DNA of 64,000 nt from Denitromonas halophila (GCF_007625155.1 NZ_VMNK01000023.1:1-64000); one strand, 5' to 3'; shown: positions 8,315 through 17,790, counted from the stretch's first letter. Notes: generated by a model not told the origin, from the letters alone. Numbers and translations: made by a program.

Positions 8315-10048
8315 ATGACCGCCACCTGGGTTCTGCTCTCACTTGCCCTGCTGGTCGCGCTGCTGGTGCATGGCCGCCTGTCTCCAGCACTGCTATTTTG
8401 TGGCTGGGCCGGTGGCTACCATCTGCTGGGCTTGATCAGCGAGCGAGAACTCCTTGAGAGCTACGCCAACCCCGGGCTGGCCGTCTTGCTCTTGTTGCTG
8501 CTGATCTCGCTGGTACTGGAACGCGCGCCGCTCATCGAGCACTTCTCGGACACGCTCCTCAAGGGCGGCGAACGCCTCGCCACCTTCCGCATGTGTCTGA
8601 TCACCGCGGCCTGCTCTGCCTTTCTCAACAACACCGCCGTGGTCAGCACCTTGCTGGGCACCATCACCCGCCAGCGCCATCACCCCGCGTCGCGCTTGCT
8701 GCTGCCGCTGTCTTACGCAGCCGTGCTAGGCGGCATCACCACGCTGGTCGGCACCTCCACCAACCTGGTGGTCAATTCCTTCGCCGAGCGCGCTGGCTTG
8801 CCATCGATTTCGATGTTCCAAATGACCACGGTCGGCGTCCCCGTGGCCCTGGCGTGCATCGTCTGCCTGACGCTCGTCGCCCGCTGGCTACCCGTGCGCA
8901 CCGGCGACGACGGTGGCCCGCGCCAGGCCTATTTTCTGGAAGCCCGCCTGACAGCCGGCTCGCCCCTCATCGGTCGCAGCATTGAAGCAAACAAATTGCG
9001 CAACCTCGACGGACTCTTCCTGGTTGAGATCGTTCGCAGCGGACGGCTCATTTCACCGGTGTCGCCCGAAGAAATCCTGCATGCCGACGATGTGCTGATC
9101 TTCACCGGTGAAGTCGAGAAAATGCAGGTCATCGACCGCTTCCCCGGCTTGCAGGTGTTCGGCACGCGCGCCGATGATCTGCTGCGGTCAAATCTGGTTG
9201 AAGTGGTGATTTCCAGCGATTCGGAACTGGCGAACCGGACCTTGCGCGAGGTCGATTTCCGCACCATGTTCGATGCGGGCGTAGTCGGCATCCGCCGTGG
9301 CGACAAACGCCTGACCGGTCAACTCGGCCGGATACCGCTCCGGGTCGGAGACGCCTTGCTATTGGCAGCTGGCGCCGATTTTGCACAGCACCGCAATCTG
9401 GCACGCAACTTTCACCGTGTGGGCGGCGCCCCGCTGCACCCGAAGCTCACCAATCCGCAAACCCGCTGGGTGGTCGGCGGATTCGCCAGCGTGATCATCG
9501 CTGCCGCCACCAACGTGCTGCCCCTGTTTGCTGGGCTGCTGCTCTTGCTTGGCGCCTTTCTGGCCAGCGGCCTGCTCTCGATGGCTGAGATTCGTCGGCG
9601 CTTTCCGTTTGAACTGATTCTGGTCATCGGCGCCGCCCTGGCCATCGCACGCGTGCTCGAATCCTCGGGCGGCGCAGCGATCATCTCGGACGTTGTCGCC
9701 CATGTTTTTGGCGATCTGGGCGTGTGGGGCGCGTTCATCGGCATCTACCTGATGACCGTGGTCCTCACCGAAGTAGTCACCAACAACGCTGCCGCCGCGC
9801 TGGCCTTCCCCATTGCGCTGTCGACCGCCCACGCCTTCGGCGCCGACCCCACCCCGTTTGTGATGCTGGTGGCCTATGGCGCCAGCGCCGGCTTCCTGAT
9901 CCCCTTCGGCTATCAAACCCACCTGATGGTCTACTCGCCAGGGCGCTACCGGGTGATGGACTTCGTGCGCACCGGCACACCGGTCGCGCTGGTCTATGGA
10001 ACGGTGGTACTGCTGCTGGTGCCGCGGGTGTTTCCGTTCTTCCCCTGA
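8315..10048 (+). CDS. SLC13-family anion permease with TrkA-C/RCK domains, putative sulfate transporter
   Basis: A 577-residue inner membrane protein. Hydrophobic helices at both ends resemble the DASS/ArsB fold, including the re-entrant-type NNTAVVSTLLGT segment near 110 and TNNAAAALAFP in the second half. About 200 central residues form two soluble RCK_C-type repeats (SPLIGRSIEANKLRNLDGLF and the related LANRTLREVDFRTMFDAGVV region). Proteins of this architecture are often sulfate/anion permeases. The position directly after cysQ, and opposite cysD-cysNC, makes sulfate the best guess, but the sequence alone does not fix the substrate. It ends four bases from the convergent deacetylase gene, with no obvious terminator between them. 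Confidence 0.8.
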   Translation: MTATWVLLSLALLVALLVHGRLSPALLFCGWAGGYHLLGLISERELLESYANPGLAVLLLLLLISLVLERAPLIEHFSDTLLKGGERLATFRMCLITAACSAFLNNTAVVSTLLGTITRQRHHPASRLLLPLSYAAVLGGITTLVGTSTNLVVNSFAERAGLPSISMFQMTTVGVPVALACIVCLTLVARWLPVRTGDDGGPRQAYFLEARLTAGSPLIGRSIEANKLRNLDGLFLVEIVRSGRLISPVSPEEILHADDVLIFTGEVEKMQVIDRFPGLQVFGTRADDLLRSNLVEVVISSDSELANRTLREVDFRTMFDAGVVGIRRGDKRLTGQLGRIPLRVGDALLLAAGADFAQHRNLARNFHRVGGAPLHPKLTNPQTRWVVGGFASVIIAAATNVLPLFAGLLLLLGAFLASGLLSMAEIRRRFPFELILVIGAALAIARVLESSGGAAIISDVVAHVFGDLGVWGAFIGIYLMTVVLTEVVTNNAAAALAFPIALSTAHAFGADPTPFVMLVAYGASAGFLIPFGYQTHLMVYSPGRYRVMDFVRTGTPVALVYGTVVLLLVPRVFPFFP

Positions 10049-10052
10049 AAGC

Positions 10053-11000
10053 TCAGCTCGACAACAGATTCTGTAGAAGCCTTAAACCGAAACGATACTT
10101 CGTTCGGTCCCACGGCGTGAAGCGCGGGAGTTGGAACACATCGCTATCGCGCTTGGCGACGCCCCAAACCGTTGCCACGGCCGCATCAAAACCCAGCTCA
10201 GCCGCCAGCCTGGCATGCTCTGAGCGATAGTCTTGCTCAGGCTTTCCGTTCGGATAAGCGAACAAACCAATGCGTTCACCGAGCAAGGCTTCAAGCTGCG
10301 TCTTGCTATCCGCCATCTCTTGTCGCGCCGAATCCAGCTCGGTGGTAGCAAGAATGGGATGTGTCACGGTATGCGCCCCCACCCCCATGCCAGCCCGATG
10401 CCACGCCTGAAGCTGATCCGAACGCATCATCAAATCATCTGGCAACATCGCTTGCGAGGCATTGGCAATCGCCGCCACCTGCGCTTGACGCGAATCTGGC
10501 GGAAGGTGCTTGGTGCGCGGAATCAGGTAGTCAATTGCTTGGCGCTTTTCGGCAATCGTCCCGGTCGCGATCACGCCGAGACCGATCGCGGACAGATCAA
10601 GTTGAGCGAGTGGTGTACGACGTACCGATTCAATCACCGTATCGTTCCACATGCGGCCACCATCCAGGAACCCGGTCGCCACAAACAGCGTCGCCGACGC
10701 GCCATGTCGCTGAAGGATCGGCAACGCATGGGTGAGGTTATCCGCGTAGCCATCATCAAAGGTAATGGCGGCCGCCCGAGCCGGCAGGTCACCCCGCCGC
10801 ATTTGGTCAATGGCCTCGGCGAGCGGGACGACACGAAACCAGCGGCAAATCCACCCGAGCATCCGATCAAACGCGGCAACATCCACTTCGGCCGGAAACA
10901 AGGGGTCAGGCGTCGGCAATACCCGATGAAAGACAAAAATGCTCAAGCGGGCGTTACCGCCCCGGGTACTGGCCAGATGAAACGCCGATCGCATCAACAT
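10053..11000 (-). CDS. Polysaccharide deacetylase family protein (last gene of the XrtA locus)
   Basis: A 315-residue NodB-fold protein. The first catalytic motif ITFDDGYADN is near residues 79-88, and the metal-binding histidines appear in GAHTVTHP. The family removes acetyl groups from N-acetylated sugars of polysaccharides; acceptor and cellular side are not certain, as no clear signal peptide is seen. The ATG at 11000 was chosen. A TTG at 11012 is possible but would overlap the upstream O-ligase gene. It is a second deacetylase, distinct from the DUF3473-type enzyme at 24702-25535. Confidence 0.85.
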   Translation of the reverse strand: MLMRSAFHLASTRGGNARLSIFVFHRVLPTPDPLFPAEVDVAAFDRMLGWICRWFRVVPLAEAIDQMRRGDLPARAAAITFDDGYADNLTHALPILQRHGASATLFVATGFLDGGRMWNDTVIESVRRTPLAQLDLSAIGLGVIATGTIAEKRQAIDYLIPRTKHLPPDSRQAQVAAIANASQAMLPDDLMMRSDQLQAWHRAGMGVGAHTVTHPILATTELDSARQEMADSKTQLEALLGERIGLFAYPNGKPEQDYRSEHARLAAELGFDAAVATVWGVAKRDSDVFQLPRFTPWDRTKYRFGLRLLQNLLSS

Positions 11001-11008
11001 CACGAATC

Positions 11009-12367
11009 TCAACCCGTCGCAACGATGGAGGAGCGTTGGTGAGATGGCGTCTCACCATTTCCCACCTCAGCAGAAGGCACGACGTCTTCTGGCGCCTTGA
11101 CCAACACTTCTTTTGCATAGCGCTCGGTCGCAAGCAGGATAATCATCAGATAGAACGGCATATCCCAGTAAGCAAGACTCAGGAAGGCGCCCCCGACTGC
11201 AAATCCGACCAAACTCACTTTGGTCATGTTCCCAAGCATCGCAACCCACTCGAAGCGGGCACCACGCCCTTCCATCGCGGCCAAACGGCCGGCCACGCGG
11301 TAGGTCAGGATCCAGAAAAGCAGGTATAGCCCCAAACCGATGTAGCCATGGTCGCCGAGAACCTGAAAATAGATACTGTGTGCTACAAAAACCCAATCGG
11401 GATTAGGTGCATAGGCGTTGAAAACAACGGGCGAAGCCGTAGCGAAACCAGCGCCAAAAATGCGATCGTTCGCGATATTGATGGCCATATGCCAAGCGTT
11501 GATCCGACCCAGCGCCGACAAATCCTCCTGATAAGTTTCAATCGTTCCCATACGGGAAAACCACTCTTCCGGCATCAAAAGAAGAATCGCCGGCGTCAGG
11601 GCCAGCAACAAAAATCCCATCGACACCTTAGACCGGCTGCGCCACCACATCATGGCCGCCATGGCAACAATCGCCAGTAGCGCGCCGCGGGAATGACTGC
11701 CGATGACGGCAACCGCACACAACAAAATCGACACCATCAAACCCCGACGCAACCATTTCTCCGGCAGAAATCGAACCAACACAAATTCACGCGCGACGGT
11801 CGCCTGCTTTGCAAGAAAATAGAGAAACGGGATAGAGATAATCAGCGCCAATGCGAGTTCATTGTTACCTTCAACCAGACTTGAGGGCGGCCCCCACACG
11901 CGAAACTCCCCGCCCGTCGTCAGGGTGAAAATGCCGCCTTTAACACCAAAAAAGGCGATGGACCCCGCAACGACCCAGATCAGACCAATAATCTGTTCGC
12001 GATTGGCTACAAGTGCGCCAACCACCAGTGTCATTCCCAGTACCTTGAGCACGTCGATAAGCTTGGCCTGACTGGGCTCGGGCAGCATGGCGGTGAACGA
12101 TGTCAACGTCATCCAGAGAATCATCAAAACCAGCACAACGACAGGGGCCCCGGATTGCCACCGTATCGAGCGTGTGGAGAACAACATACCCAGTGCGATG
12201 ATGACCACTGAAGCCATGGCAAAAGGCAAGCTGTACGCAAAACCCCAGCCTAGGCGGTGAGGGTTCATCAAACCGATCCAGACCCACAGCAAAGCGCCAT
12301 AATACGGCCGCTTGAGCGCAACAACCGCTCCCACAATAAATAGGACGGTGACAATCAGATCCCGCAC
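11009..12367 (-). CDS. Putative O-glycosylation ligase, exosortase A system-associated (Wzy/WaaL-like)
   Basis: A 452-residue multi-pass membrane protein with roughly ten or more hydrophobic helices and a large periplasmic loop before the last third (SVVFNAYAPNPDWVFVAHS), the arrangement of O-antigen ligases and polymerases. The N-terminus MRDLIVTVLFIVGAVVALKR and the LMNPHRLGWGFAY segment match the TIGR03097 family that accompanies exosortase A. It could polymerise the exopolysaccharide repeat units or transfer glycan to protein, and the family name reflects that uncertainty. It is the only Wzy-like protein in the locus. Downstream is the deacetylase gene, upstream the CapK-like ligase gene. 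Confidence 0.87.
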   Translation of the reverse strand: MRDLIVTVLFIVGAVVALKRPYYGALLWVWIGLMNPHRLGWGFAYSLPFAMASVVIIALGMLFSTRSIRWQSGAPVVVLVLMILWMTLTSFTAMLPEPSQAKLIDVLKVLGMTLVVGALVANREQIIGLIWVVAGSIAFFGVKGGIFTLTTGGEFRVWGPPSSLVEGNNELALALIISIPFLYFLAKQATVAREFVLVRFLPEKWLRRGLMVSILLCAVAVIGSHSRGALLAIVAMAAMMWWRSRSKVSMGFLLLALTPAILLLMPEEWFSRMGTIETYQEDLSALGRINAWHMAINIANDRIFGAGFATASPVVFNAYAPNPDWVFVAHSIYFQVLGDHGYIGLGLYLLFWILTYRVAGRLAAMEGRGARFEWVAMLGNMTKVSLVGFAVGGAFLSLAYWDMPFYLMIILLATERYAKEVLVKAPEDVVPSAEVGNGETPSHQRSSIVATG

Positions 12368-12395
12368 GTTGCAACTCCTGTATTCATCACCCTAT

Positions 12396-13745
12396 CTACC
12401 CTGCAATCTTGCTAATGACATAGCGGAACTTGCCAGAGCGCTCTGGCGCCACTTGCGCCACCTGCTCCACCACGATCTCCACCGAGGCGCCGAGGCGCGC
12501 CTGCAGGCCAGATTGAATCGACGCAACATCCCGGTCCGAAAAGCCTTCGCCCGGCTCTACCTGAACCCGCGTCAGGGTCAGTGTTTCCTGAATGATCTTG
12601 AACGCTCGCACAGCGGGAATATCGCGCAATACGTATATCAGTGACAGGCCATGCATCACGGTGCCATCGAGCGCGATGACAAAATCCGTGCTCCGGCCCT
12701 GGATTTCTTTCAATACCGGCAAGCCGCGACCACAGGCACAGGGCGTGTCATCAAGTACGCCAATATCCCCGGTGCGATAGCGGATGAACGGAAAATCACG
12801 CGTCGCCAGATGGGTCACGACGATTTCACCGGACTGCCCTGACGGCAACACCTGGCCCGACGCGTCGACGATCTCGACGACAATATCTTCGGCCGTAATG
12901 TGCATGCTGCCCGACGGGCACTGATGCGCTATGAAGCCGGCATCGCGACCGCCGTAGCCGTTGGCCACCGGGCAGCCAAACAATCGCTCGATGCTTTCGC
13001 GCTGGTCATCGTACAAACGTTCAGAGGTCACAAACACCACCCGAACGCCCAGGTCATCCAGCCGGATACCCCGCTTTTCGGCATGCCGGGCAATATGGCT
13101 GATCGCTGACGGATAGCCAAACAACATAGCCGGACGACGCGCGCGAATGCGGGCCACGAAACCGTCGAGCTTCGTCTCCGACATTTCAAACGCCGGCATC
13201 AGTTCGGTACGCATCAGCGCATCGCGGAACTGACGTACCCGGTCCTGTGCCCCAAGTTCAATCGGCGAGCCCCAAACGACAATCTCACGATCACCAATAT
13301 CGACATCCCACCATCGCGTGGCGCGCCATTTTGCGGCCACATCGTGGGTCACACGCTCATCACCGATGAAAAATATCAGCGGCTCACCGCTGGAGCCGCC
13401 GGTATTAAACCGCGCCAGCCCACGTGCATCGTCCGCACGCAAAGCGTCAGTATTGGCTCGGATGACCGGTTTGGTCAGGAAGGGCAATCGCTGCAGGTCG
13501 GCCACACGGCTGATCGTGGCCGGATCGAATCCCGCCGCCGAAAAGACTTGCCGATAGTACGGAACATGCGCGCTAACATCCGACAGAAAAGCCCTCAGAC
13601 GATCGAGTTGAAAGGTTTCGAGTCGCGCCGCAGGCCACCATTGGGAGGCCTCCATCGCGCGGCGCACGCGCACGGTGTCGTGCTTCTTGAGCCGCTCCTG
13701 CAAGGGAAACACCGCCTGAGACACAAATCGCGTGTAGACACTCAT
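12396..13745 (-). CDS. PaaK/CapK-like adenylate-forming enzyme (phenylacetate-CoA ligase family)
   Basis: A 449-residue ANL-superfamily protein. The phosphate-binding loop FNTGGSSGEPL is near residue 115, RYRTGDIG is near 340, and a small C-terminal domain ends in a GKFRYV segment. Members of this branch inside capsule and exopolysaccharide loci (CapK) are thought to activate an acyl or aryl acid for polysaccharide decoration, but substrates are generally unknown. The ATG at 13745 overlaps the upstream glycosyltransferase stop (ATGA), so an earlier in-frame start at 13838 inside that gene was rejected. It lacks the associated degradation genes expected for true phenylacetate catabolism. Confidence 0.82.
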   Translation of the reverse strand: MSVYTRFVSQAVFPLQERLKKHDTVRVRRAMEASQWWPAARLETFQLDRLRAFLSDVSAHVPYYRQVFSAAGFDPATISRVADLQRLPFLTKPVIRANTDALRADDARGLARFNTGGSSGEPLIFFIGDERVTHDVAAKWRATRWWDVDIGDREIVVWGSPIELGAQDRVRQFRDALMRTELMPAFEMSETKLDGFVARIRARRPAMLFGYPSAISHIARHAEKRGIRLDDLGVRVVFVTSERLYDDQRESIERLFGCPVANGYGGRDAGFIAHQCPSGSMHITAEDIVVEIVDASGQVLPSGQSGEIVVTHLATRDFPFIRYRTGDIGVLDDTPCACGRGLPVLKEIQGRSTDFVIALDGTVMHGLSLIYVLRDIPAVRAFKIIQETLTLTRVQVEPGEGFSDRDVASIQSGLQARLGASVEIVVEQVAQVAPERSGKFRYVISKIAG

Positions 13746-14863
13746 GACCGCGCGCCCTCCACCGAAGAATCGACCGCCGGCAAACCGCCCAAGGCCCGTC
13801 GATACACCGCCAGCCACTGAGCGCTGACCGACGCCCACTGATAGCGCACCACATCAGCAAGCCCGGTCTTGACCAGGCGTTGTCGCAAGGCCTCATCCTC
13901 CAGCAAACGAACCACCGCCTGCGCCATCGGCGCCGGTGCGTCAGGCCGCACCAGCAATGCGGTTTTCTCGTGCTCGACGATATACGGCACGCCGCCGACG
14001 TCAGTCGACACCACAGCAACACCACTGGCCAGCGCCTCGAGTACCGAATTGGGCATGTTGTCGACGCGGCTGGCATTGATCATGACATCCGCCGAGCGAT
14101 AGAGATCGGCCATCTCATCCCGATCCAGGCGACCGGTAAATCGCACGGCGGAGGCAATGCCCAGCGCCTCGGCCTGCGCCTGCAAACTGGTCAACTGCGG
14201 CCCGGATCCGGCCACCGACAACGTCGCCGAAGGCACCGTCTGGCGAATCTGCGCAAAGGCCTGCAGTGCCACGTCGATGCCATAGATAGTCTCAAGATTT
14301 CTCGCGACCACGATGTGAGGTGCCGTGCCAGCGACGGCCGCGCCAGACGGGCGAAAACGCTCGAGATCGATGATGTTCGGCACGATCTCGCCCGCCATGC
14401 CATAGCCTTGAAACACCGCCTGCAAATAACCCGATGGCAGGACCAGCGCGGCCACGTGGCGCATGGCCCGGCGCACGACACCGGCCGACCCACTCAGAAA
14501 GCTTCCGGCTTCACCACCACGATAATTCACGACCACGGGCACCCCACGCAAGCGGGCCACGACAATCGCTGGCGCCGCAAACAAATGCCAGGACCAGCCG
14601 GAATTCGCCATAAGATGCATCAACCGACCCTGGCCGCAGGCGCGCCACAGATCGACGAGATACGGCACCAGACGAAACCCCGCCCGCACACCGGGCAATC
14701 GACCGGCCCACTGCGGACGATAGGCCGCGTTGGTTTGTACCACCGTGACCCGCGCGCCCTCGCTGCGCAACAACTCGGCCAGCTGACGCGTCTGATTGGC
14801 CATGCCACCGGCAGGCGGCGGCAAGGGCCCAACAACAACGAGACTCAAAGACTTGAAGCTCAT
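13742..14863 (-). CDS. GT4-family glycosyltransferase
   Basis: A 373-residue GT-B enzyme. The N-terminus has the nucleotide-sugar glycosyltransferase pattern VVVGPLPPPAGGMA, and the C-terminal donor site has the EX7E-type motif in MPNSVLEALASGVAVVST. It would add one sugar to the lipid-linked exopolysaccharide repeat unit on the cytoplasmic side. The start overlaps the stop of the upstream glycosyltransferase by four bases, and its stop overlaps the CapK-like gene start in the same way, so three genes are translationally coupled. Donor and acceptor cannot be read from sequence. Confidence 0.88.
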   Translation of the reverse strand: MSFKSLSLVVVGPLPPPAGGMANQTRQLAELLRSEGARVTVVQTNAAYRPQWAGRLPGVRAGFRLVPYLVDLWRACGQGRLMHLMANSGWSWHLFAAPAIVVARLRGVPVVVNYRGGEAGSFLSGSAGVVRRAMRHVAALVLPSGYLQAVFQGYGMAGEIVPNIIDLERFRPSGAAVAGTAPHIVVARNLETIYGIDVALQAFAQIRQTVPSATLSVAGSGPQLTSLQAQAEALGIASAVRFTGRLDRDEMADLYRSADVMINASRVDNMPNSVLEALASGVAVVSTDVGGVPYIVEHEKTALLVRPDAPAPMAQAVVRLLEDEALRQRLVKTGLADVVRYQWASVSAQWLAVYRRALGGLPAVDSSVEGARS

Positions 14864-16065
14864 GCAACGTCAGCGCCGGCCAGACGACCGTAGACCGGAA
14901 TGTAGTTCGCCACGCTGTTCTTCCAGTTGCGGACCTCTTCCACAAAGTGGCGACCGGCCACGCTCATTGCACCCCATTGGTCGCGGCGATCGAATAGCGC
15001 ACAGATCGCATCGGACAGCGCCCCCGCATCTCCCGCCGGGAACAACACGCCGGTTTCACCGTCGCGAATCAGCTCGCGATGACCACCGACATCCGAAGCA
15101 ACGAAGATTCGCCCCTGCGCCATGGCCTCCAACGGCTTGAGCGGCGTCACCAGTTCGGTCAGGCGCATCGCGTGGCGCGGATAGGCCAGCACATCAATGA
15201 GATCGTAGTAACGCTTGACCTCGCTATGCGGCACCCGCCCCGGCATGATCACCTTGTCGGCGACACCCAAAGCCGCGGCCTGAGCGCGCAAACGGGTCTC
15301 TTGGGAGCCCCCCCCGACCAGCAACAAGCGCAGATTGGGACGCTGGACGAGCATCTGCGGAAACGCATCCAGCAACAGATCGAGGCCCTCATAGGCATAG
15401 AAGGAACCGATAAACCCGACGACATCACAGCCATCGAGTCCGAGCTCGGTCTTGAGCACGGCATCGGGCACGCCGCAGGGTTGAAACTGCGTGACATCGA
15501 CCGCATTGGGAATCACGGTCACTTTGCCTGCCGGAATCCCCCGCCCGACGATGTCCTTGCGCAAGCCTTCGCAGATGGTGAACACATGGTCGACATTGCG
15601 CAGCGCATAGGTCTCGAGCGCCCGCGTCAGCCGATAACGCACACTGCCCTCGTGAGTCGAGCCATGGTCCACCGCCGCGTCTTCCCAAAAGGCGCGCACC
15701 TCATAGACCACCGGGATGCCACGACGGCGGCCCACGCGCAAGGCAGGCAATGCATTGAGCACCGGCGAGTGCGCGTGCAGCACATCGGGCTGAATCTGCG
15801 TCACCAAAGCGTCAAGTCGCTGCTCGGTGGCTTTCATCAACGCCATTTCACCCACCACCGGCCACTGCATGGCAGGCACGGGCGTGCGATGAAACAGCAG
15901 GCCGTCCACTTCTTCGGACGCTGCGCTGCAAGCCCCCTGCTTCGGCGAGGTCAGGTGATGAGTTTCCCAGCCAAGCGCACGTTGCTCGCGCAGCAAGTTG
16001 GCTGTGCGGAAGGTGTAACCGCTGTGCAAGGGAATGGAGTGATCTAGGATGTGAAGCGTTTTCAT
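14860..16065 (-). CDS. Exosortase A-associated glycosyltransferase, Daro_2409-type (TIGR04063)
   Basis: A 401-residue GT4 enzyme beginning MKTLHILDHSIPLHSGYTF, the diagnostic opening of the XrtA-associated family named after Daro_2409. The donor-binding motif LKPLEAMAQGRIFVASDVGG is near residue 315. It acts in cytoplasmic assembly of the exopolysaccharide repeat unit. It ends with an ATGA overlap with the next glycosyltransferase and is separated from the upstream methyltransferase by 116 bases, so a new transcript may start there. Confidence 0.9.
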   Translation of the reverse strand: MKTLHILDHSIPLHSGYTFRTANLLREQRALGWETHHLTSPKQGACSAASEEVDGLLFHRTPVPAMQWPVVGEMALMKATEQRLDALVTQIQPDVLHAHSPVLNALPALRVGRRRGIPVVYEVRAFWEDAAVDHGSTHEGSVRYRLTRALETYALRNVDHVFTICEGLRKDIVGRGIPAGKVTVIPNAVDVTQFQPCGVPDAVLKTELGLDGCDVVGFIGSFYAYEGLDLLLDAFPQMLVQRPNLRLLLVGGGSQETRLRAQAAALGVADKVIMPGRVPHSEVKRYYDLIDVLAYPRHAMRLTELVTPLKPLEAMAQGRIFVASDVGGHRELIRDGETGVLFPAGDAGALSDAICALFDRRDQWGAMSVAGRHFVEEVRNWKNSVANYIPVYGRLAGADVA

Positions 16066-16181
16066 GCCCGGAAAACAATCGCTGCTATCGGGGAATCAGG
16101 GTAACGTACTTTGACCGAACGGCCGCCCCTACTGGCAGCCAACCGTTAAATTTTCCCATCCGATGCACTGAGCCAATCCCA

Positions 16182-16787
16182 TCAACCGGGATTACGCGCG
16201 CAGGCCAGCAAATTGGTGGCAAACCACGGTCGAAACCGGCTTAGCGCTTCAACCGCGCCGCGCATTCGTTGGGAGTTATTAAAGGGCGTGATTTCGATGT
16301 CGACAAAACCGGTTCTGGCCATCATTGCCTTCAATGTCTGCGGGCAGAACCACGACACATGCTGCGGATTGACCTGCGCATGCCGCCCGAGCAGTATCTC
16401 GGCAAGACGTTTCGGATAGAACGGATTCGGCGTGGTGAGAATCAACTCACCGCCCGGCACGAGATGCTTGCGCATATTGCGCAGAAACCGCCCCGGGTTT
16501 TCCAGGTGTTCAATCAACTCGCCGGCCACCACCACATCGAAGGTCTGCCCAAGGTCTTTGACCTCGGCGTCGCCATGCACGATGTTGTAGCCACGTTCAA
16601 TGAGCTTGCGCACCTCGTCGGCTTCAAAGTCCAGCCCTACCAGCTCTGCTGCCTGCTCACGGATCACACGGTGCAACCACTCCTCGCCCTGCTCGTTGGC
16701 GGAGCGGTGATCAACACAGCCGACATCCAAGACTTTCTTTCCCCGGGTCTTGTTGCGGATGGTGTCGAGGCGATAATTCTCAATCAT
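16182..16787 (-). CDS. Class I SAM-dependent methyltransferase
   Basis: A 201-residue protein. The SAM-binding motif VLDVGCVDHRS is near residue 20, an acidic ribose-binding position follows in VGLDFEADEV, and motif IV/post-motif reads VVVAGELIEHLENPG. Methylation of a sugar or of the terminal residue of the glycan is likely from its place in the exopolysaccharide locus. GGAGGG eight bases before the ATG supports the start. It is separated from the PssE-like gene by 62 bases. Confidence 0.82.
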   Translation of the reverse strand: MIENYRLDTIRNKTRGKKVLDVGCVDHRSANEQGEEWLHRVIREQAAELVGLDFEADEVRKLIERGYNIVHGDAEVKDLGQTFDVVVAGELIEHLENPGRFLRNMRKHLVPGGELILTTPNPFYPKRLAEILLGRHAQVNPQHVSWFCPQTLKAMMARTGFVDIEITPFNNSQRMRGAVEALSRFRPWFATNLLACARNPG

Positions 16788-16849
16788 TTACAGGCCCTCC
16801 ACGAGCACGAACACAAGCGCGCGGATGGCTGAATAGCCAGCGTCCGGAC

Positions 16850-17311
16850 TCATGCCATTCGATTGTTGCACACTCTCATGTATGCCAATAGATCCGGCGC
16901 AAGCGACGGCGCCTCAAGACGCGCGGGCTCGCTCACAAGCACCCTCTCAACGCAGGCTCCGACCTCATCCGGCGCATCGGTCCAGGTCATCGACGATCGC
17001 GCCCCCAGGAAGGCCAGGAAACGGGCCTGATGATTGCCATCCAGCGATGTATTCGCAACGGCCACAAAGCGCTTGCGTTGCGCCAGAAGGGAAAAAACCG
17101 TCGCGCCGCCATGCGTGATGACGAGATCGGCCTCGCTCAACTCCTGATCGATACTCGGCTTGAAACGAAAAAAGGCACCATGAACGGGTTCGTATTGTCC
17201 CGAGCCGATCTGAAACACCACCGGCCCGGGCAGCCTTCCGCTCCCGGCAAGTTCATCAACCGCGCGAATCAATGCATCGAAGTGGGTCGTTCCGACCGTC
17301 ACGAAGATCAC
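16850..17311 (-). CDS. PssE/Cps14G-like glycosyltransferase catalytic subunit (Alg13-like)
   Basis: A 153-residue half-GT-B protein. It opens VIFVTVGTTHFDALIRAVDE, like the C-terminal donor-binding half of GT28 enzymes, and contains ITHGGATVFSLLA, the nucleotide-binding glycine-rich loop. Such proteins work with a membrane-anchored partner (PssD/Alg14 type), which is the gene just upstream. A GTG at 17311 overlaps the partner's stop (GTGA) and has AAGGG at good spacing. The earlier GTG at 17320 would leave no room for a ribosome binding site, so 17311 was chosen. Confidence 0.83.
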   Translation of the reverse strand: MIFVTVGTTHFDALIRAVDELAGSGRLPGPVVFQIGSGQYEPVHGAFFRFKPSIDQELSEADLVITHGGATVFSLLAQRKRFVAVANTSLDGNHQARFLAFLGARSSMTWTDAPDEVGACVERVLVSEPARLEAPSLAPDLLAYMRVCNNRMA

Positions 17312-17790
17312 AACACGCACCCTTGGTAATGTCGATCACTACGACCGGCCACTTGCTCAGGCCACTGGACATAGAAACGCGATGCGAGCCCGAGGCGCTC
17401 GACAAGAAGACCCGTCGCGGATAGCGAATCGGTACGCGTGATGCTTTCGATGTAGACCCTCGGCACGCCCATCAGCTTGGCGACAGCAAAGCCCGGCACG
17501 CAGATCGACGAACCAATACACACCACATAGTCGGGCTTCACGCTTCTGAGCACACCGAGGCTCTGCCACAAGTTGCGGCCAAATCGACGAATGGTGTGCC
17601 AGCGACTGCGCTGCGCGCGAGTTCCCAACGGCACAACACGGTGAATGGGAAACGCCTCCATCCACGGGGAAATCACGGAATCACCCGGCAAAATCAGCGC
17701 GAGATCCACACCTTCGAGCTGATCGAGCAACATCTGCGACTCAAGCTGAAAGCCACCGCCGGGCACATAGAGCAATACCGTGGGTCGCAT
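17308..17790 (-). CDS. PssD/Cps14F-like glycosyltransferase membrane-anchoring subunit (Alg14-like)
   Basis: A 160-residue protein with the Alg14-type start (VLLYVPGGGFQLESQMLLDQL), a middle segment PDYVVCIGSSICVPGFAVAK and a region with VYIESITRTDSLS that matches the conserved ESI/SRV motif of this family. It is thought to bring the catalytic PssE-like subunit to the lipid-linked acceptor. The ATG at 17790 overlaps the upstream amidotransferase stop by one base (TAATG). The split two-subunit enzyme is not one of the standard XrtA-associated families. Confidence 0.83.
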   Translation of the reverse strand: MRPTVLLYVPGGGFQLESQMLLDQLEGVDLALILPGDSVISPWMEAFPIHRVVPLGTRAQRSRWHTIRRFGRNLWQSLGVLRSVKPDYVVCIGSSICVPGFAVAKLMGVPRVYIESITRTDSLSATGLLVERLGLASRFYVQWPEQVAGRSDRHYQGCVL

